A DNA stretch of 64,000 nucleotides from the NCBI GenBank assembly GCA_947000775.1, contig CAMQGK010000637.1, positions 26,521,501 through 26,585,500 on the forward strand, given 5' to 3'. The stretch comes from Pterois miles. Taxonomy: Eukaryota > Chordata > Actinopteri > Perciformes > Scorpaenidae. The translations under genes were made by a program, and so were the position numbers. Each line of letters starts with the position of its first letter. The stretch's first letter is position 1. Shown here piece by piece: positions 15,001 through 26,400 of the stretch. A model generated the notes under the pieces. That model worked only from the letters and a program-made list of their open reading frames with translations. It did no database searches and was not told the DNA's origin.

Positions 15001-16850
15001 TATAGTATGTCGAAATTTTTCGATGAAAACATCAAATTTCTTTCATGTTGAAAAAAATCATGAAAACTGCCGTATTATACCATGTAAAATGATTCTATGA
15101 TGAAAAAAAGACATTTCATGAAATGTTGGAAAATTTTACAAAAAAAACGCCATAGTATAGTATGTCGAAATTTTTCGATGAAAACGATGAATTTTTTTGA
15201 TGATGAAAAAAATCATGAAAACGGTCATATTATAGCATGTAAAATGATTCCCTGGTGAAAAAAAGTCATTTCGTGAAATGTTGGAAAGTCTTACAAAAAA
15301 AACGTCATAGTATAGTATGACGAAATTTTTCGATGAAAACGCTGAATTTTTTTCATATTGAAAAAAATCATGGAAACGGTCGTATTATAGGATGTAAAAT
15401 GATTCTATGGTGAAAAAAAGTCATTTCGTGAAATGTTGGAAAATTTTACAAAAAAAACGTCATAGTATAGTATGTCGAAATTTTTCGATGTAAACAACAA
15501 ATTGTTTTGATGTTGAAAAAAATCATGAAAACGGCCGTATTATACCATGTAAAATGATTCTATGATGAAAAAAAGACATTTCATGAAATGTTGGAAAATT
15601 TTACAAAAAAAGTCATAGTATAGTATGTCGAAATTTTTCGATGAAAACATCAAATTTTTTTGATGATGAAAAAAATCATTAAAACAGCCGTAGTATAGCA
15701 TGTAAAATGATTCCCTGGTGAAAAAAACTTATTTCGTGAAATGTTGGAAAATTTTACAAAAAAAACGCCATAGTATAGTATGTCGAAATTTTTCGATGAA
15801 AACGAAGAATTTTTTTGATGTTGAAAAAAATCATGAAAACGGTCGTATTATAGGATGTCAAATGATTCTATGGTGAAAAAAAGTCATTTCGTGAAATGTT
15901 GGAAAATTTTACAAAAAAAACATCATAGTATAGTATGTCGAAATTTTTCGATGAAAACGCTGAATTTTTTTAATATTGAAAAAAAATCATGGAAACGGTC
16001 GTATTATAGGATGTCAAATGATTCTATGGTGAAAAAAACTCATTTCGTGAAATGTTGGAAAATTTTACAAAAAAAGTCATAGTATAGTATGTCGAAATTT
16101 TTCGATGAAAACGTCAAATTGTTTTGATGATGAAAAAAAATCATGAAAACGGTCGTATTATAGCATGTAAAATGATTCCCTGGTGAAAAAAAACTAATTT
16201 CGTGAAATGTTGGAAAATTTTACAAAAAAAGTCATAGTATAGTATGTCGAAATTTTTCAATGAAAACGCTGAATTTTTTTGATATTGAAAAAAATCATGG
16301 AAACGGTCGTATTATAGGATGTCAAATGATTCTATGGTGAAAAAAAGTCATTTCGTGAAATGTTGGAAAATTTTACAAAAAAAACGTCATAGTATAGTAT
16401 GTCGAAATTTTTCGATGAAAACGTCAAATTTTTTTGATGTTGAAAAAAAATCATGAAAACAGCCGTAGTATAGCATGTAAAATGATTCCCTGGTGAAAAA
16501 AAGTCATTTCGTGAAATGTTGGAAAATTTTACAAAAAAAACGCCATAGTATAGTATGTCGAAATTTTTCGATGAAAACGAAGAATTTTTTTTAATATTGA
16601 AAAAAATCATGGAAACGGTCGTATTATAGGATGTCAAATGATTCTATGGTGAAAAAAAGTCATTTCGTGAAATGTTGGAAAATTTTACAAAAAAAACGTC
16701 ATAGTATAGTATGTCGAAATTTTTTCGATGAAAACATCAAATTTCTTTGATGTTGAAAAAAATCATGAAAACGGCTGTATTATAGCATGCAAAATGATTC
16801 CCTGGTGAAAAAAAGTCATTTCGTCAAATGTTGAAAAACTAAAGTCATCG
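1..16850. repeat. AT-rich satellite array, unit about 154 bp, roughly 109 copies
   Basis: Head-to-tail units recur every 153-156 bp. For example, the phrase ttttacaaaaaaa starts at 1, 156, 309 and 464. Each unit has constant blocks: catagtatagtatgtcg, then cgaaatttttcgatg, then a variable segment (cgaagaa, cgctgaa, catcaaa, cgtcaaa or cgatgaa before a T run), then tcatg-aaacgg, then a second tattatag-atgt-aaatgatt block, and finally catttcgtgaaatgttgg. The two tatagtatg/tatagcatg blocks in one unit resemble each other, which suggests the unit grew from a shorter ancestor. The left end is outside the window. No gene lies in the array, and its open frames are repeat artefacts. I infer a satellite of heterochromatin or centromere type from unit length and AT content; nothing here proves a function. 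Confidence 0.95.
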
Positions 16851-17360
16851 TATAGTATCTCATAAAAGGATTGTATCATAAAAGGAATTTTATTGCATAT
16901 TGAAAAAGTCACAGTATAGCATGTGTAAAATATCATTTTATATTATGTCAAGAAAAGGGATATAGAAGTCATTGACATAGTTTAACTTATGTCCAAAAAA
17001 AAGTATGTATGTCAAATAAAGTCATACTGTCGTCTGTAAAAAAAAAAAATAAATAAGTGATAAAAACATCACACTATAGTATTTTAAAAAAGTGATTAAA
17101 AGTCATAGCATAGTATGTCGCATAAAGTGATAAACACAGTCATATTATAATACACTGAAAAAAGTGTGAAAATCACAGTATATTATGTAAAAAAAAAAAA
17201 AAACTCGTACTATACTATGTCGACAAAAGAGCTAAAAGGGCATATTATAGTATGTAAAAAGTCATTAAAAACATACTAGTCTTTTTTTGAAAAGACTATA
17301 GTGTATTTAAAAAGTCATAGTACAGTATTTTGAAAAAAGTCACAGTATAGTAAGTCAAAT
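16850..17360. repeat. Decayed edge of the satellite
   Basis: Regular units stop near 16,850. Scattered diverged motifs of the same vocabulary follow, such as aaaaagtcatagtatagtatg and catattatagtatgt, with irregular spacing and indels. This is the expected look of an old array border. No coding frame is evident. Confidence 0.75.
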
Positions 17361-17368
17361 TTATATAT

Positions 17369-17404
<36 letters not shown>
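17361..17404. repeat. (TA)n microsatellite
   Basis: An almost pure run of TA dinucleotides, with one AA interruption, directly abuts the left end of the MITE-like element. Confidence 0.95.
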
Positions 17405-17821
17405 CTTAAAATCCTTTAATTTTTCGACAGTGTGCCTTATAATTCGGTGCGCCTTATGTACCAATTCTGGTTGTGCTTACTGACATCGAACCAATTTTAT
17501 GTGGTACAGGGCGCTCAAAAATCTGTCAAAATCTTTTATTACGATTTTGGTAGCTACGAAGGGGAATCATTCGGGGTGGACTAACTAAAGAATTCCAACC
17601 ACTAGATCTTGGTGTTAACAGGTCGCTCAGAGTTAAATTGCGAGCTGCGTGGGAGCGTTGGATGACAGATGCCGAACACACATTCACCAAGACAGGGAGG
17701 CAACGCCGGTTGAGTTAGTCCACTGTCACGACACGAGAGCGCCTTGTGTATGAAAATAGACACGTTTGTTGATGGTGCGCCTTATAAACTGGTGCGCCTT
17801 ATAGTGCGAAAAATACAGTAA
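17405..17821. mobile_element. MITE-like non-autonomous DNA transposon
   Basis: The motif gcgccttata or gtgccttata occurs twice near each end: ggtgcgccttatgtacc on the left, and ggtgcgccttataaac followed by ggtgcgccttatagtgcg on the right. The right end reads gcgaaaaatacagta. The left end has ctttaatttttcgacag. Decayed satellite motifs flank it on both sides (before 17,360 and at 17,822-17,900), so it probably inserted into the array edge. There is no transposase. I recall this gcgcctta-rich family as widespread in fish, but I do not assign a family name. Confidence 0.6.
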
Positions 17822-18524
17822 TTGTATGTTGAAAAAAGTGATAGTCAGAGTATTGTATGTAAAGTGTTAGTCGTAGTACATCGAAAAAAGTAGTAAAAGA
17901 AAAAAAAATAGGCATTCAAATACTGATTTAGAGTTTGAATATCAAGGCAACGAACCAAGTTTCGAAGCATTCGGGTCAGACCTACATTGACCTTCCATTC
18001 ACAACTAAACTGCAGAGCCTGCTTGCTTAAACTTAATTCATTTCTTTATTGACCATAGATGACAATGTTTCAATATATGGTGGAACTTTATCAGGTCAAA
18101 CTTATCACCTAATATGGATCACCTTGTCTTTGCCTTTGTTTTACATATTTTACACATAGCATCCAACATCAGTTGCTACTACCTACTTTAAACTTATGCA
18201 TTTCAAATAAAAACACTTAACGTTCAGAAACTTCTGTATAAACTAATTCTGTAATACACAGGAAAAATAAATTATTTTAATGTAGAAACCTTCAGAAGTA
18301 AAATATATTCTCATGTACATGGTTAATGTATATTATTATTATGTTATTACTGAACTTTGTTGTTGAGTTTAGCTGTAAGTTGGACACAGATAATGTTTAT
18401 AAGGTAAAAGTATATGTTCTGATTTTTTTTTTTTTAATATACTGCAGTATGTTGAAAGAGTTATTGGTCACTGTTATCATCCCTCTTAATACTGGCATCT
18501 TCATATTACAACTACACTGTAAGT
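17822..18524. other. Gene-free spacer with satellite remnants
   Basis: Positions 17,822-17,900 still show diverged satellite motifs (gttgaaaaaagtgatag, attgtatgtaaag). The rest is AT-rich sequence without convincing exons, RNA genes or recognisable repeats. Confidence 0.5.
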
Positions 18525-19230
18525 AGGGCTGCACAATTAATCAAATATTAATCGCAATCAGGATTTTGGCTTCCCACAATTAAACGAACATGATCGTCTG
18601 CAATATTGACGTTTAAAATGCATGCTTCGCTCATCAAAAACTCTGCTGCATAAAGCAGGCGCTTCCGAAACTAACAGCTAGAGATGTACTGTCAATCAGC
18701 AGTCGATTGAACCAGCAGGTTTATAGCAGTCTTGTATTTTATATACACACACACACAGCCGCGACATGATGGTTTTACGTCGACACACAGCGACACAATC
18801 GGTAATGTCACACATACATCGTGTGGTCGGTGTGGAAGTTTTTCAGCAAGAGTGAAGACGACATAAAAGTATTTCAACTGCATGTGGAAAATAAGCCGTA
18901 GAGGATCAACCTTAAAACAACTACCTGATCAGAGTAACACAGTGATCAGCTTGTCTGCCGACAGCACTGAGCTTGTGGTGCCTTCAAGCTCTACTCAGTA
19001 AAATAAGTATTTTGCGATAGTGAATTATAACACTGTCATGATGCATTCAAATGTAATTTTGTAAGTGTATTTTTTTGACAAGAAACTTTAATATATACAG
19101 CTGTTTGAGGGAGAATTATGACCTGTTTAACTTCCTAACACAATGGGAAGTGAAATGGCAATAAAAGTAGTTTGTCCTGAAAATCTATAAATAATCATGT
19201 TTATTGTTTTGGCCATAATTGTGCAGCTCT
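18525..19230. mobile_element. hAT-like non-autonomous element
   Basis: The left end agggctgcacaattaatca is matched in inverted form by ataattgtgcagctct at the right end, giving imperfect terminal inverted repeats about 700 bp apart. The inside contains no transposase frame. An 8-bp target duplication is not evident, so boundaries are approximate. The agggctgcacaatta terminus is common in vertebrate hAT-derived elements. Confidence 0.6.
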
Positions 19231-20306
19231 AAGTTCAGTTGAAACAGTTGGTTTAAGCTAAATGTAGTTGGTAGCTTCGCGCAGGTTTCTTGCCACTTTT
19301 TGTCCTGCCCTGCGCCAGCACAGCACATTTTCATAAAAAGACCCTGTGTTTGGAAAATAATAGTCTCATAATAGCTTTGGATGAACAGAATGTAATAAAA
19401 TGTGTTCCCTATTTCTTTCAGTCATGTGGCGCAACAATGGGCTCTCTTCATCGTCAGTCTGGAGAGGATGATGAATTCTAGCGATCAATAACTCCTTCAA
19501 CATGGGTAAGGCATTCAAGTATTGTATTTAGATTTCACTTGAAAAAATTCAAAATTGCACTTTAAAGCTAACACCATGTCTTAAGTGGATGTGACGTGAG
19601 CGAGCATCAGTGACAGAATCAGCTTGATTACATTGTTTTGTATTTGAGCGTCTCCGGAATGATGCACGGTCGGCTATGTTGTATGTCATTTCCAGTAAAT
19701 ATCACAATATAAAAACGTGTTTAGTCTGTTGAAAAAGTCGGCTACAAACGTAGGTGGTTACGTCTTCAGTCTGATATGGAGCACACAGCTGACATGTATG
19801 CGGTTTGTTTACATGATGTAACAGAAGTGCATAATTTAACGCATTCAGTGTGGACAGACAACGTCTGATGCTACACAGTAATTAGACACGCATCCAATTA
19901 GGACATGGTGTAAGGCTGGCGATATTCTTTCTCATGAAAAGACCAAAAACTTGGGACTAGTTGGTCTTTCAGTAATTTACAGTGTCACTATGGCTCTCAG
20001 TCCCAAGCCTATTTGTTCCTATTGATATAAAGACAAATCTATAAAAAATGGGTCATGAACATGCACTACCATTAGGTCCTGTAGTCTGAAAGTTTAAGAG
20101 TAAAAATCTGTAAAGGATGTACCAGGTGCATTACCTGCAAAAAAAAATGGCTGAACTTGAAGGAGCTGCTGAAACTGGGAAAGTTCTTGATGGCCTGTTG
20201 TTATGTCTCTGTTGTTGCCAGGCATGGAGGAGGAGTAGCATCACCTAAAAGGCATCCATAATTTTGAACTGATGTCCGCACCTTTAGTGTGACGATGATC
20301 TGAATG
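19231..20306. other. fer1l6 3' flank, probable 3' UTR plus spacer
   Basis: This follows the fer1l6 stop codon on the minus strand. I see no canonical AATAAA (plus-strand tttatt) within about 1 kb of the stop. The first clear one, near 19,200, lies inside the hAT-like element. The 3' UTR end is therefore undefined from sequence. No other gene is apparent. Confidence 0.4.
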
Positions 20307-20487
20307 TTATCCATTGATTATCTTCTGAGAAATGGCTCCTGGCAGTGTGTAGAACAGCAGAGCGAGGAACAGCGCGGTGATGAGCACCACCAGGGCGATG
20401 ATGATGTACTTCTTGTAGCTTCGCCACACCAAGTGGAAGAAACACTTGAATGGATTGACAAACCAGGAGAAGGAGGTGTCCGGACGG
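20307..20487 (-). CDS. fer1l6: fer1l6 exon 47 (membrane anchor and stop)
   Basis: Codes RPDTSFSWFVNPFKCFFHLV, WRSYKKYIIIALVVLITALF and a segment ending AISQKIING, then TAA (residues 1832-1890). NRPDTSF-WF--P-K precedes the single tail-anchor helix (about 1858-1877). Acceptor gatcccgcag. Confidence 0.98.
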
Positions 20488-23400
20488 CTGCGGGATCAAA
20501 GGTACAGTGTGTTGGAATTGGTGGCATCTAGTGGTGTGGTTGCATTTTGCAGCTAGCTGAGTATCCCTCCACTCACCCCTCCCTTTCTACGAGTTTGGTA
20601 CCGTGAGCAAAATCCATCCGTACCAAAGTAACACGACTTTCGGAGCAACGGAAATCAGAAAGCGTCTGGCGGTAACTATAGTGACCGTGCTATGATAACA
20701 GCTGCTAACGTTGCCGGTGGCTTCGTGCCAGCTGTAGCGTAACTTCAGAGAGTTTCTGACAGACTGAGTGTGGGTTTATTGGTAGCGTTAAAGCTGTGAA
20801 CGTAGCTGTAGCAGACAGTGTTTGTACGGTTTGTTGGTGAATAAATGCTACAAGGCTACATGCAACAGCTCCCAAGCCAACGTTGTGTATCTTAAGGTGG
20901 ACCAGCTTGTCTCCTTAACGTGACGAGTTGCTCCTCTGCATTTTCTCAGCTTTTTAATTACCGTAATTATTATTATTTTTTTAAACGTTTGACTTGACCG
21001 AGCGCGTTAATCAGTTAAACTGCTTTATGTTGGTTATCGGTTAAATGGTTAATTATTAATATCCCTAATTCAGACCGTTCAAAGACAGGATCGCTAAGAA
21101 AATAAACGCTGAAAGCACTGCATTATTGTGAAGCCCACATTATAGCGTTTGATTATGTTACCTGCCAGTAGCTTCTGCTAGCTAGCTAGCAGCTCAATAT
21201 TAGCATCCCAAAACTCCTGTCACAAAGTAAAACACTATCAGCCTAATGATAGCCGGGTTCTCCTCTTACTAACTAACTCGGTATACTCCCACTCCGCACA
21301 CACAGATGTGACGGCTCCAGGTGGTCGTGGCACCGCTGTGCACTCGGCTATCCAGTTTATCCCCAAAATAGAGATGACTGCCCACCAGCTTGGGTGTATA
21401 ACAGAGTTAGTTAGTTGAAGGAGAACACCGGTATTAGGACAATAATGTCTCAAGTGTTTGCTTTGGAGGAAAGTTTTTACTTTGTGATGGTAGTTTGCGT
21501 GTGCTAATGTTCAGCCAGTAGCTTCTGCTAGCTACCGGCAACCTGATGTGGGCTTCAGAATAAAGTAGTGCTTTCCGCGTTTATTTTCTTGACTCAGTCT
21601 TTGAACGGTCTGAAGGAGACGGGTGATGGGGAGACAGCCAGCTGGACTCAGTACCTGAGACTTAACATTGTAAAACAAGCACACCTCCACAGTAACACAC
21701 CAGACTTGATTTTGTTTTGCCAGACACTTACTTTGGTTTTGGCAGCGGCTCCGGCTCCTTGCGGGCTCGGCCGACAGGGTTTTTCTCGGCCTCCTCAGCT
21801 ATCACAAGATGGAACTCTGCCTCCACTTTCCCCTGATAATGTTTCAGAGCACACGACACAACCATCAGTAAAAGTATCAGCCAAGGCTTGGTTTGTACAG
21901 TGTTTGTGTATTTGTGTACATACCGTCAGCTCTCCAGACTTGCTGAAGGGCCACCATCCTCTTGCTCTCTTCTGCTGGAAGATGGAGATTCTCTCTGTCC
22001 CGTCGGTCAACATGTCCAATTTACATGACTTTGCCGTTTTTGCCCCTCGAGGGAAACCGTGGAGGTTCAACTCCACTGTGCCTACAGGACACACACACTT
22101 ATCAGGCAAATATAGAAATAGAAAAACAGATACTAGGGCTGTCAAATTGAATGCACTAATAACACATGATGGCAAATTTGTTCCAACACCACTAATTTCA
22201 TGAATAAAACTTGCAATTTTTAGTTTGTACTGGGCAGTATTAAAGCCAGAGTAAAGATACTTATGACATATGAATGTAAAGAATGCACTGGTACCATGTT
22301 GTCGAGCTTGTCGTGAAGGAGGTTAAATAATGCTCCAAACTTGTGCTAAATTTTGATGTGATTTTGATTTGAGCATATTTTTTATGCTAAATGCAGTACC
22401 TCAGAGGGTTTCAGGACAAAGTTTGTCATTGTTTTGTGATGTTAATTGATTTCCAACAATAAATGTATACATGTATTTGAATAAAGTAGCATATTTGTCC
22501 ACTCTCACATTGATAAGAGTATTAAATACCTGACAAATCTCCCTTTACGGTACATTTTGAACAGATAAAAAAATGTGTAATTAATTGCACTTAACTATTG
22601 ACAATCATGCAATTAATCACGATTAAATATTTGAATGATTAACAGCCCTAACGGATACACATTTAGAAGCAGTCACACCCACCTAGGTAGTCGTCAGAGG
22701 AGAGCGTCTCGAAGTCCCAGACCTGCAGACTGAGGATGGCAGGAAGCTTCTGCTCGGTTTTATCCAGAGAGAAAATATGCTCTTTCTTCCTCACCACTAC
22801 TACCTGTGAGAAAGAGATGTTGACAATGTGAGCCTGCGTCTATTTCTCTGTATATTCTACTTATTATTTTACAAATTATTTACATCTTTGTATCTATATA
22901 TAGATGTATTACTCCTCTATACAGACTACATACCTGTTTACACCTATGTATATATGTATTACTTATCATGCATATACATAGTACTTTACGTTCAGCTTAT
23001 TCATTTGAAATACACAAAATCTTACGACTGGGGGAAAAATTTCGCACTGGTGGATCGTAACCAGGTTTTAAGTAGAGCTTCAAAATGCAAACGGAGGAAA
23101 CAGGAGCAACAGACAAAAAACAGAGTGGGCGATTTATTGAAAACTGCATTTAAACTCAAAGATGCTGACCAAAAGTTTAAGACCATAAGCCTTAAAAAGT
23201 CAAAATTTGCTCAAAAATCTGGCTTTCATGTCATTTTCACTCAGGTATTCACACTATCATGACCTCCTGATGGCTGACAGTTATTGATTGTGTGTAGGGT
23301 CAGGTCCAGATGTGGGTGGACTTGTTTCCCATAGACTTACTTCATCTGGGACCTTCAGTGGACATTTCACCTCGAAAACCAAAAGGGTAAGAGCTGCCTC

Positions 23401-26400
23401 TCTAAGCACCTCAGCAAGTCTTGATAAAACAATATTAGTTTTTTTGAAAAGGGTGTCTAACACGCCAATGTTTGTGTGTTCAGGTACGAGCTGCGTATCA
23501 TCATCTGAACACAGAAGACGTGGTCCTAGAGGACAGCAACTTCCTCACAGGTCAACAGTCCAGTGATATGAGCAGCCTGTTTGAGTTTAAATGCAGTTTT
23601 CAATAAATTGCCTACTCTACTTTTTGTCTTTTGCTCCTGTTTCTTCTTTTCGCATTTTGAAGAGCTCCTTACAACCTGGTTACAATCCACCAGTGGAAAT
23701 GTTCCCCCCGGTCTTAACAGTTGCACTATTTTATGTCTCCAATTCTCATTTTGCTTTTACTTCTGTTTTTTTCTATTGTTATATCTACATTTTTAATTAG
23801 CATTGTTGAAGTGTAGCCGAGACCCAAGATTTTCATTGCCAGTGACTGCTTGCTGTAATTGTTGTGCATATAACGAATACAGAAACTTGTCAGTACCTTC
23901 TCAGCAGGCAGGTAGCTGAAGGGGAACACAAAGCGCCAGTTGAAGTTTCCTTCTCCGGTCAGAGAGTTGTAGTGGACGTCTGTCTCCTGACGGTCATCCT
24001 CTAAACCTTTCAACCAGCTACAGAGAAAGACGGCAGTGTTTACATTAAATATAGGAGGGGAAAACAGGCTAACAACTTATTCTCATATAAGAAAATATAT
24101 TGTTTAGAATCAGCAAACTAAAAGCAAATTATAAGTCTGATAAATCTGCATTAGCAGAGAGAAAGATCTTGTAATTACCCCTTGACGTAGATATCACTGG
24201 ACTGTTGACCTGTGAGGAAGTTGCTGTCCTCCAGGATCACGTCTTCTGTGTTCCAGATGATGATACGCAGCTCGTACCTGAACCCAAACACACATCGGCG
24301 TGTTAGACGGCCTTTTCCAAAACCAAATATTGTTTTATCGAGACTTGCTGAGGTGCTTAGAGAGGCAGCTCTCACCCTTTTGGTTTTCGAGGTGAAATGT
24401 CCACTGAAGGTCCCGGATGAGGTAAGTCCACGGGAAACAAGTCCACCCACATCTGGACCTGACCCTACACACAGGAGAACAATCAATAACTGTTTATTGT
24501 CTTGTGTTAGTGATGAAAAAGATGCTTCCGCAAAGAGACAAGTCGCTGCTCCAGCAACAATAAAGTGCTGCAGGGATGATGTATTTCTGTAGGCCAACCA
24601 GGAAGTTAGCAGTTGGACTAGATTATTATAAGAGATTATTGCAGAAAATAAGCTCTGAGGAAAACAAATGTTTATGATACTTTCACCTTTTGTTCAGCAA
24701 GATATTCCTCACAAATGAACCGCTTTATGATTTTTTAAGGGTGAATGCAATCCCCAGACGTAAAAAGCTAACATTAGGCTACTTAAAGAACTACACTACG
24801 GTCACCTGAATGTGAGTACACACAGCAAGGCTATAAAGGCAGATGAGTAGTAGTAGTAGTAGTAGTAGTAACAGCCTTTTTAAAGACGCATAAAAGACTA
24901 AAAATGCCATATTTACTGACATATTTTATATTGTAGAACAAAATCTCAGCTTGTGCTAACCATTTTTCATGTTTCATATATAAGCATATTTCAGGCATTA
25001 ATCAGAATCCATTCAAAAATCCAACTTTGCGTTGAGGGAACCAGAAGTGCTAAAATGCTAACTCATTACCATGTTTTTCCTGTAGCACTCTATGGCAACC
25101 GTCAACCCTGTCTTTCTCACACAATAGCACTTTAGAAGAAAGAAAGAAGTAGCAACACGTTTAGCATAGCTCATGATCTAGTTGTGCTCTGTCGGCTACT
25201 ATTAGACTTCCTGTTTTAGCCCCTGGCCTTCAGAATAAAAGAGTATTTTAAAAATGAGTTTTAAAGGAAGAAGTTTACTCTCACAACAGTATGTTGCACA
25301 TCTTGTGAGCATATGTTATGAGCCAACAGAAGTATTTTGAAATGTAATTTGGTGTTTTTGTATGACGTTACAATTGTAGAAATTCTGCTTTTATTCTGAA
25401 AGATCGAGGCTGATGGAACAGATAAAAACACTGAAGGTACGCAAACTCCATATGACATTTTGTTGTCTGAAGAAAAGTTTGAAAATGTTTTGGTTTTATC
25501 ACATATTACATTCAGAGAACCGTATACTTTGTGTTCAAGAAATACCTGGTCCATGCCGGGCCGAGCCTTGTTGAACAGAGTTCTGGTCTCGATGTGTTCT
25601 GGTACCAGCTTACATCCCACAGCCAGGATCTCCGCCCAGCGGTGCAGGATCTTCAGAGACAAGTGCTCATAGGACTCCAGCACCTCATCTGCACAAACCG
25701 CAAGATTATAATCAACCAGTCAAGTTGCTGTTTACGTCCATTTCTGTCCAAAAAGTCATCAGTTCATTTTATCCTGTTAGACATTTGTGTTAAATTGTCA
25801 TAATTAGCATATGGATTCTTGAGTTATGGCCAAAAATGTGTTTCGTGAGGTCACTGAGATATCACCGGACAGACAACCTCTGGCTATGACTGCATAAAAA
25901 ATCATAGTATAGTCATTAAAACATCATGAAAAAGTAATTTAACAAAAGTTATGAAAAAGCAATAGTATAAATTTATATAAAAATTCATAATGTCATTTAA
26001 AAAGTCATAGGATGTCATAAAAAATCATAGAATATGTTATTTAATAAAATAAAGTCACAGTGGGGTATTTCATTCATGAAAAAAGTCAACAACGACAAAA
26101 GTTGAAGTTTGAAAAAGTATGAAAAAGCCACATTATAGTATGTCATTAAAAAAAATCCTTAAAAGTATGTCATTTAAAAATTCATAAAGCCACAGTAGAG
26201 CATGTAATTTAAAAAAACATAAAAAGTCATAGGATAGTATGTCATTTAAAAAACATAAATCATAGTATAGTATATAAAAAAGTATGCTTTGTCATAAACT
26301 CATTAAAAAAATGGTAAAGCATGTCAGTAATTCATACTATAGCATGTCATTTAGAAACATCATAAAAAGAAGTAATATTATTTAGGGATGGACAGACAGA

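Noticed and set aside
3483..16637. Open frames of 60-100 codons inside the satellite (for example 16,332-16,637 minus)
   Set aside because: They repeat with the unit, change with every indel, and show only low-complexity text. They are by-products of the tandem repeat.
1..16850. Regular repeats with variable segments, resembling a CRISPR array
   Set aside because: Units of 154 bp vary throughout, with no constant 25-40 bp repeat and unique spacers, and the host is a eukaryote.
21568..22203. 211-codon open frame on the plus strand
   Set aside because: It is antisense to fer1l6 exons 45-46 and their flanks. The minus-strand frames carry the conserved ferlin text.
22828..23262. 144-codon plus-strand open frame
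   Set aside because: It overlaps intronic sequence and the left fold-back arm; no conserved domain or splice context supports it.
23288..23566. Plus-strand open frame over the inverted exon copy, as a possible separate gene
   Set aside because: It is the captured fragment of exons 41-42, with a 1-bp deletion and no other exons on that strand.
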